From Thiotrichales bacterium (lineage in GTDB: Bacteria > Pseudomonadota > Gammaproteobacteria > Francisellales > CACEW01), in the NCBI GenBank assembly GCA_023266165.1, contig JAHFRR010000088.1, forward strand, positions 1 through 5,804: 5,804 nucleotides of DNA. Reading direction: 5' to 3'. Under the pieces are notes generated by a model that was given only the letters and a program-made list of their open reading frames with translations, was not told the origin of the DNA and did not search any database. Each line of letters opens with the position of its first letter. Position 1 is the first letter of the stretch. Positions 5,692 to 5,804 of the stretch are shown piece after piece. Made by a program: the position numbers and the translations under genes.

Positions 5692-5804
5692 GCTTGGCAG
5701 TGACCTACTTTCGCATGAGGAGACCTCACACTATCATTGGCGCAAAGCAGTTTCACTTCTGAGTTCGGTATGGAATCAGGTGGGTCCTGCTCGCTATAGC
5801 CACC
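5692..5804 (-). rRNA. rrf: 5S ribosomal RNA (5' end cut by window edge)
   Basis: The reverse complement reads GGTGGCTATAGCGAGCAGGA from the window edge, then the conserved CCCACCTGATTCCATACCGA and ACTCAGAAGTGAAAC, and ends GAAAGTAGGTCACTGCCAAGC. This aligns throughout with the E. coli 5S rRNA, including the near-invariant CCGAACTCAGAAGTGAAAC segment. The 3' end GCCAAGC should pair with a 5' GCTTGG; only its final GG is inside the window, so about four bases are missing beyond 5804. The full length would be about 117. It is the last gene of a minus-strand rrn operon whose 23S and 16S genes would lie to the right. Confidence 0.98.

Overview
The window looks like chromosomal DNA of a gammaproteobacterium. 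The minus-strand gene order lgt then thyA, with a 4-base overlap, is the arrangement known from E. coli and relatives. The ThyA protein is very close to the enterobacterial form (264 residues, same length), and the 5S rRNA is of the gammaproteobacterial type. A Legionellales-like source is my guess from the general look of the 5S and the genes; it is not demonstrated.

Layout. Bases 1-208 are non-coding and hold a GC-rich hairpin repeat and a degraded second copy. Bases 209-3200 carry three minus-strand genes read right to left: an AAA_14/DUF4143 ATPase, lgt (lipoprotein diacylglyceryl transferase) and thyA (thymidylate synthase). The gaps are 26 bases and then a 4-base overlap, so they may be co-transcribed. 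Bases 3201-3422 are a divergent intergenic region with three degenerate 33-bp direct repeats. These lie over a good-looking sigma70 promoter that points into the ATPase gene. Bases 3423-5625 carry two plus-strand genes 31 bases apart: a histidine-rich CDF-type zinc exporter and a PrpF-family isomerase. A rho-independent terminator and a nearly complete 5S rRNA gene on the minus strand close the window. They are the 3' end of a ribosomal RNA operon that converges on prpF.

How the genes fit together. lgt-thyA is a conserved housekeeping pair (lipoprotein maturation, dTMP synthesis). The ATPase upstream of it is of a family with no settled role and appears to be an accessory gene whose transcription may run into lgt-thyA. 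The CDF exporter removes zinc or a similar divalent metal. The PrpF-like enzyme normally works with AcnD in the 2-methylcitrate cycle, but no such partner is in the window, so its substrate is open. The least explained element is the 33-bp repeat array between the ATPase and the exporter, a candidate operator array. I saw no complete new defence or mobile system here.
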